Assembly: GCA_001953115.1 (NCBI GenBank)
Contig: LSSL01007656.1
Coordinates: forward strand, 1 to 54,590
Length of the DNA stretch: 54,590 bases
From: Smittium mucronatum
Taxonomy: Eukaryota; Kickxellomycota; Harpellomycetes; Harpellales; Legeriomycetaceae
Direction of reading: 5' to 3'
Part shown: piece after piece, positions 50,307-54,590 of the stretch
Layout of the letters: every line of letters starts with the position of its first letter
Position numbering within the stretch: position 1 is the first letter of the stretch
The notes under the pieces: model-generated
Databases searched by the model: none
Told to the model about the DNA's origin: nothing
What the model saw: only the letters and a program-made list of their open reading frames with translations
Position numbers and translations under genes: made by a program

Positions 50307-50460
50307 AAATCAATTCAAAAAAAGTACATATGATTGTAAAAAAAAGTAAAAATAATTTGGTAAAAAGAAATATCAATTTCAAAAAATGTAGATTTGAATC
50401 CAAAAAAGGTAAATTTGATTTAGGAGACTAAATTTTTTTTATTTTAAGACTTTTTTTATT
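50307..50460 (+). repeat. Left inverted end of the Tc1/mariner element
   Basis: It runs from CCAAATCAATTCAAAAAAAG to the stretch TTTGATTTAGGAGACTAAA and a T/A-rich inner part ending ATTTTAAGAC. The right arm repeats each block reversed, including the inner ATTTTAAGAC. Confidence 0.75.
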
Positions 50461-50619
50461 GCCACATTCATATCTCTGAGCTCAATAGCATCAGAAAAGA
50501 ATGATTTCAAAAGAGCTATTAATTTTCAGCACATTTCAGACGAAAAAACGACATGATATTTGTTTATAGTCTTTCGAATATCCAATTCACCCAATTAATT
50601 TATTTATTTTCCATATTTG

Positions 50620-51390
50620 CATTTCCATTTTTTAAAAATGGACGTCGATATTTCTCCTTTTGATCTCGGATTTTATAACGCTCTAAGCGTTTTCTATTGG
50701 ATTAACGTAGGGTAATATGAGTTTAGATATAAAACTTGAACCCCTGAATATCTAGATACGACTTCAGATATTTTATTATTACAGTGGGTATTATCCGAAA
50801 TAATTACAATGCTGGATTTCGAAAACCCAAAATTTATCGCTTCCTCGATCAATTCAGCTATCCACTGTTGCAATCCTCAGATTTGTAATTTTTTCTTTCT
50901 GTTTTGAAATTTAGAATCCCAAGTTGGGATTGTACACCTATACTTTGAACCTTAGGGTCTCTGTTTGTTGGTGGTTTGACAACAAAACTTGTCTCTTTTT
51001 ATATCTTCCTCTGGATCTACTATTAAAAAGATTTAAATTACTCTCATCTATATAGATGAAAAATTTTCACATGCTAACCATATCCAGATATTTTTTTACG
51101 TAATCTTTTCTTTTTTGCGTTAGTTCCAATGAATTCATGTGTATATGCTCAATATGGGTTCCTTTTACCGTAAACTTTTTGAAATTTAATTGTCTACTAA
51201 TAGTTTTCTGGCATGATAGCAAATTATATAGCAAAAAAAGAAATTCTGACAATTGCTTTAAAGAATATAGTAGATTTTACTCCATTTTTTTTATCAAATA
51301 ATCGGAGTGAACATCAAAAAAAAATTTTACGCCGACTCTACCCCCCCCCCTATTTTTAGGAATATAATTCATAAATTTCACCCAACTATA
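50620..51390 (-). pseudogene. Decayed Tc1/mariner (IS630-type) DDE transposase
   Basis: The enzyme cuts and joins transposon ends. In order on the minus strand: a weak N-terminal part with RGGG near 51340; an open frame 51067-51252 with SCQKTISRQLNFKKFTVKG (the second helix-turn-helix, 'S..TI.R.L') and LELTQKRKDYVKKYLDM ('R..Y'). Then comes FIYIDESNLNLF with the first catalytic Asp (codon 51046-51048) followed by SRSRGRYKKRQ. IVIISDNTHC follows with the second Asp (50793-50795), then VQVLYLNSYYPTL, and after a one-base loss NPIENA*SVIK with the third acidic residue Glu (50692-50694). The usual Trp after NPIENA is TAG. About 33 residues separate Asp2 and Glu, near the Tc1 value of 34, but indels make this uncertain. 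Confidence 0.88.
51341..51350. repeat. Run of ten C
   Basis: C10 inside the N-terminal part of the transposase relic. On the coding strand it reads as glycine codons in the 'RGG' neighbourhood. Confidence 0.9.
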
Positions 51391-51989
51391 TGCAGTTGAT
51401 TTAGTGATTTTGTGGGCATTATTAACCCAGAAAAATCTTCACCATTTTCCACTGATTGTATAATCTAACAGCTTCTCTTTGTGGGTGTGTTTTATAATTC
51501 CTCCATATTGAGCTATTGTTATTTATTTTCCGATAGGTCCATTAATTTTCTTATCAAATGGTTTAATTGATGAATATTGTATTGTAAAAAAATTTTACCT
51601 GCTTTTTTTTACACATTTTTTGTTTCTTTTTAGAAACCAACGATTTTTTTTTCATAAAATAAAATTTCTGTATAATTATGTGATTTTTCGAGAAATAATT
51701 TTTATGAAATTTTCAATATTCTCGATTAAGAATCAAGTTTTAGTAATTAAATTCAATATACAGTTGTTCCTATTATACGGATACTAAGCCTATACTTAAT
51801 ATGAAACTTAAATAAATATTAAAAGCTGAAACAGGATATTTTTTTTTGGGGTAATAAAAAAATTGATTAATTGTGAAACATTTAGAAATTGTCGATATAA
51901 TCATTATTAATATATCCTCGTTTTTTTGAAATAGGAAACTAAAATTATTTTCAAATTTTAATTTACAATGACTATTTATTATGTCTTAA

Positions 51990-52215
51990 AATAATATTAT
52001 TTTACTTTCCCAAATCAAATTTACTTTTTTTGGATTCAAATTTACCTTTTTTAAAATTTAAATTACTTTTTATCAAATCATTTTTAATTTTTATCAAATC
52101 ATTTTTACTTTTTACCAAATCATTTTTACTTTTATTATAATTTGTTTACTTTTTCCCAAATCATTTTCACTTCTTTTACAACCATGCGTACTTTTTTTGA
52201 ATTTGATTTGGAAAC
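51990..52215 (-). repeat. Right inverted end of the Tc1/mariner element
   Basis: Reverse-complement partner of 50307-50460, expanded by tandem 21-bp units in its middle. Confidence 0.75.
52030..52200. repeat. 21-bp imperfect tandem repeat inside the right inverted end
   Basis: Units close to CTTTTTATCAAATCATTTTTA recur about six to eight times, with outer units more diverged. On the minus strand the 21-bp period is seven codons and gives SKNDLVK/IKNDLIK-like heptads without stops over several units. Subterminal repeats are typical transposase-binding sites in long-TIR elements, which I think likelier than coding. Confidence 0.75.
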
Positions 52216-52400
52216 GGTTTAGTTTGCAGCTCTCTAATGCTAGCAGTACAACTTTTATCAGCTGGATTAGATTCGATGATATGAAAAATCGGATCGAAGT
52301 AAACTTTTTTGTTAATCGAATTCTGCAATTTTATTATCTCATTCAATTAAAATATCTAATTAAGAAAAAAGTTCTAATATCCTGCATGTAATATATATGT

Positions 52401-52587
52401 TGTATGTGGTTGTGAGAACCATGTGTATTTGAAAATTTGGTGGTAATTTTGAGTTCTATGTGATATTGAGCACGACTATGCTTATTGGCTATTTTTTTAA
52501 TCTTTGATCCCAAAATTTTTAATAAATAGAAAATCATTTCTCAAATTTTTTATTGTGATCCAATTGAGTATAAATTTCAGTTTGGTG
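52401..52587 (+). repeat. Left arm of a second inverted-repeat pair
   Basis: 187 bp, colinear and roughly 80% identical by eye with the reverse complement of 53892-54079. Shared blocks are TGTATGTGG, TGTGAGAACC, GTGATATTGAGCAC, TTATTGGCTATTTTTTTAAT, AATCATTTCTCAA and ATCCAATTGAGTAT. Confidence 0.85.
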
Positions 52588-53891
52588 AATTTCTGGATTT
52601 GCAATAAATGGAATTTAATTTATTCAAAAAGCTGTTTCCCAGATCTAAAATCAATATATGTTTAATAGCTTCTATTAAGCTTAAAAGGAACCTGAAATAA
52701 AATGGCTGGGTTTTAAGTAAATTATATTTAGGCATCCTAAAAAATTTATGTAACATAAGTCTTTCAATTTGGTCTGAGAATAAATCTAAATAGAGGATTG
52801 ATAGACCTGAGTCAACTTGTTTTTTTTTTTTAGAAAGCTATAATTTTTTTTTATTAGACAATAAACTTAAGAAACTTGTATTTATATAAATGGATATCAA
52901 TACGAGGTTGTTTAGATAAATAGTGAGCATGGAATAAATATAATTAAACCCATTTTTAAAAAATATAAGGTAAATTTTAATATTAAATGAAGTGTTACCA
53001 CATCAATTTAAATCAAAATACATTTTATGATATTATTCTTGTATATAAATTAAGTTTAAATGTAAACTTTTGATTAAAAGACAGGATTTAAGATATAAAT
53101 TCTTTGGAAAGGAGTTATTAATCAAACAATGAATATTTGATCACATAATTAATAATTTCTCTTTCGCTGATATATGAAAATTTTTTGTAAAAAATAAGGA
53201 CCTGATCGATTTGGTGCTATTAGATATACGAACTTTTTTTATAATATTCAAGAGTTCTATTTAAACAAAAATTTATATCTATTTTGTAATATGTTTGATA
53301 TATTCCAAAATAGAAAAATAGAATCAAATTAAGGGAGTATTAGTTAAGAATATTAAATATTGATCCTTCAGTAAGCTTTTTTTTTTGAAAAAAATAGGGG
53401 GAGTATAAAGATTGATAGGTTTAATAAGTATTTCTGTTTGAACATGATTTAGTACATTTTGAAAAAAATACTTTCTTATAAAAATGAAAATAGCTTTTAT
53501 ATTAGCAATGTTTGAGCTTTTATTTAAAGGTATGAATTTTTTAGCCAGAACTTGTTTTATTCTAAATATTTATTTGAAGAGGTGACTAAGTCGAAACTTT
53601 AACAATATTTTTCATTCTACTTATTTCAAAATTAAGTACTCTAAAACATCCACCAATAAAATATCAATGCTCGAGATGTGTTACAATATTTTTTAAACTC
53701 AGTTTATATTTATGAATATCGGATTTTTATCCCAATAAACCCATGTTTAAGTAGTTTGTTAAAAGGCTTAGACAAATCTCGCATAATATTATAGATAAAA
53801 TTTATAATCTTTTAGCTTTAGCTAGACCTAACTTTTTGTTTTAATTTTTAGGGAAACAATAACCTCAATTTGGTGCACATTCGTATAAATG
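52588..53891. other. Interior of the second inverted-repeat unit
   Basis: About 1.3 kb between the arms. No readable protein was found. The minus strand gives F/L/I/K-rich fragments only (for example SFPKNLYLKSCLLIKSLHLN). It may be a non-autonomous transposon or an unidentified relic. Confidence 0.4.
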
Positions 53892-53898
53892 CACCAAA
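53869..53898. repeat. Perfect 9-bp hairpin at the inner edge of the right arm
   Basis: TTTGGTGCA (53869-53877) and TGCACCAAA (53890-53898) are exact reverse complements with a 12-base loop. It overlaps the point where arm similarity ends; the left arm keeps only TTTGGTG. Confidence 0.8.
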
Positions 53899-54079
53899 CT
53901 AGAAACTACATACTCAATTGGATTAAAATAAAAAAATTGAGAAATGATTTGCCTATTATTGACAAATTATGGGACCAAAATTAAAAAAATAGCCAATAAA
54001 TATAGTTGTGCTCAATATCACAGATATCAAAACCACCACTAAATGCTCAAATCCACACGGTTCTCACATCCACATACAT
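53892..54079 (-). repeat. Right arm of the second inverted-repeat pair
   Basis: Partner of 52401-52587. Both arms also stay partly open in one frame (around HSRAQYHIEL and THGSHNHIQH in the left arm), so an inverted duplication of coding DNA is the alternative to terminal repeats. Confidence 0.85.
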
Positions 54080-54099
54080 TTATATATTTTATTATCACA

Positions 54100-54590
54100 G
54101 AGTTTTATTGTAAGAAAAAGTCATTAAAAACTAAACTAAAAAAACATGGAAAAAAAAAAGATGTATAGAAAAAACTACTATCCTAACTAAAATAAGCTCC
54201 TCTACCGGACTACCGGCTGCGTACCTACGGAAAAAGGAAGAAATCTACCAACTGAAAGATCCCCGATGGTATTGCTTGAAGTAGATGAATGACTGAGGTT
54301 AAACTGAATGCAATATAAAATACTTTTATTTTAGCTGGGCAGCTTTTTGAAGCTTGTTTAGATTCAAAAATTGGAAAAATATATGTAAAGATAAGCCATT
54401 TAGGAATTGAATCTATGAAATTTTTTTGTGGATTCAATTTAAAAAAATATTATCGGGGTATATTATAAACAGTTGGATCCAAATTTTAAAATCGAAAGTA
54501 TTAAAATAGTGTTTTTTAAATATTTTGGTTATTTTTTTTATTTTATTTTTTACGAGAAATTTATTTTAAAGTTAACAAAAAGTTATAAAA
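54100..54590. other. Window end with a short G+C-rich segment and coding traces
   Basis: GCTCCTCTACCGGACTACCG and GCTGCGTACCTACGG (54196-54231) stand out as G+C-rich. Reversed, GGTACGCAGCCGGTAG loosely resembles GGTACGGAGCCGCTAGAG of the dispersed 130-bp repeat. Downstream plus-strand fragments ILAGQLFEACLDSKIGKIYV and SHLGIESMKFFCGFN (about 54325-54440) look protein-like, though interrupted upstream. No family is recognised. Confidence 0.3.

Larger units (their letters stand above)
50300..52215 (-). mobile_element. Tc1/mariner-superfamily transposon with long inverted ends
   Basis: A DDE transposase relic lies between two long inverted repeats, giving a 1.9-kb class II element. The arms (50307-50460 and 51990-52215) share CCAAATCAA.TTCAAAAAAAGTAC, AAAAGTAAAAAT.ATTTGGTAAAAAG and ATTTGAATCCAAAAAA.GTAAATTTGATTT. 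Outer ends are blurred near 50300 and 52215. A TA target duplication could not be confirmed. The right arm is longer because it contains extra 21-bp units. Confidence 0.8.

Noticed and set aside
1..54590. CRISPR array or prokaryotic operons
   Set aside because: No regularly spaced direct repeats with unique spacers and no packed gene runs; relic families are eukaryotic.

Overview
The window is 54.6 kb of very A+T-rich DNA (roughly four fifths A+T by eye). I see no intact conventional gene, no rRNA and no tRNA, and the longest ATG-initiated open frame is 117 codons. What can be read is a graveyard of mobile elements plus one decayed metabolic gene. Coding relics have eukaryotic-type features (APE-type LINEs, a Tc1/mariner transposon, a eukaryote-like kynureninase). 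No introns are visible where a full-length protein can be followed. A gene-poor, extremely AT-biased, intron-poor eukaryote fits best. Large-genome microsporidia are my leading guess, but this is inference; a processed pseudogene in some other AT-rich eukaryote would also fit.

Layout. 1-738: an old copy of a 0.8-kb element of unknown kind. 1.95-5.5 kb: a putative DNA transposon with ~270-bp inverted arms, carrying one copy (A) of a short dispersed repeat. 7.7-10.7 kb, plus strand: a decayed L1-like LINE reverse transcriptase. 10.8-16.3 kb, minus strand: an unidentified decayed coding block converging on it. 16.3-23.1 kb: featureless AT-rich DNA. 23.15-23.63 kb: an open-frame fragment, repeated at 43.5-43.7 kb, followed by dispersed-repeat copy B. 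25.0-27.07 kb: two more copies of the 0.8-kb element in the same orientation; the second is young, far richer in G+C, and has a 160-codon frame broken by a single TAG. 31.77-33.06 kb, minus strand: a full-length, intronless kynureninase pseudogene. 39.8 kb: dispersed-repeat copy C. 45.15-48.5 kb, minus strand: a second LINE, with readable APE endonuclease and RT, possibly with an ORF1-like block at 49.3-50.06 kb. 50.3-52.2 kb: a Tc1/mariner transposon with long inverted ends built partly of 21-bp units and a recognisable DDE transposase. 52.4-54.1 kb: another inverted-repeat pair (~187 bp) round a 1.3-kb interior.

The relics seem to differ in age. The young 0.8-kb copy is G+C-rich, while its siblings have the same sequence eroded towards A+T, with stops, frameshifts and T/A runs. 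The same erosion explains the LINE, transposon and kynureninase remains. None of these genes can work together now; the window records insertion and loss. The most notable items are the kynureninase pseudogene, the unrecognised 0.8-kb family, and the ~130-bp repeat whose ~50-bp core stays well conserved.
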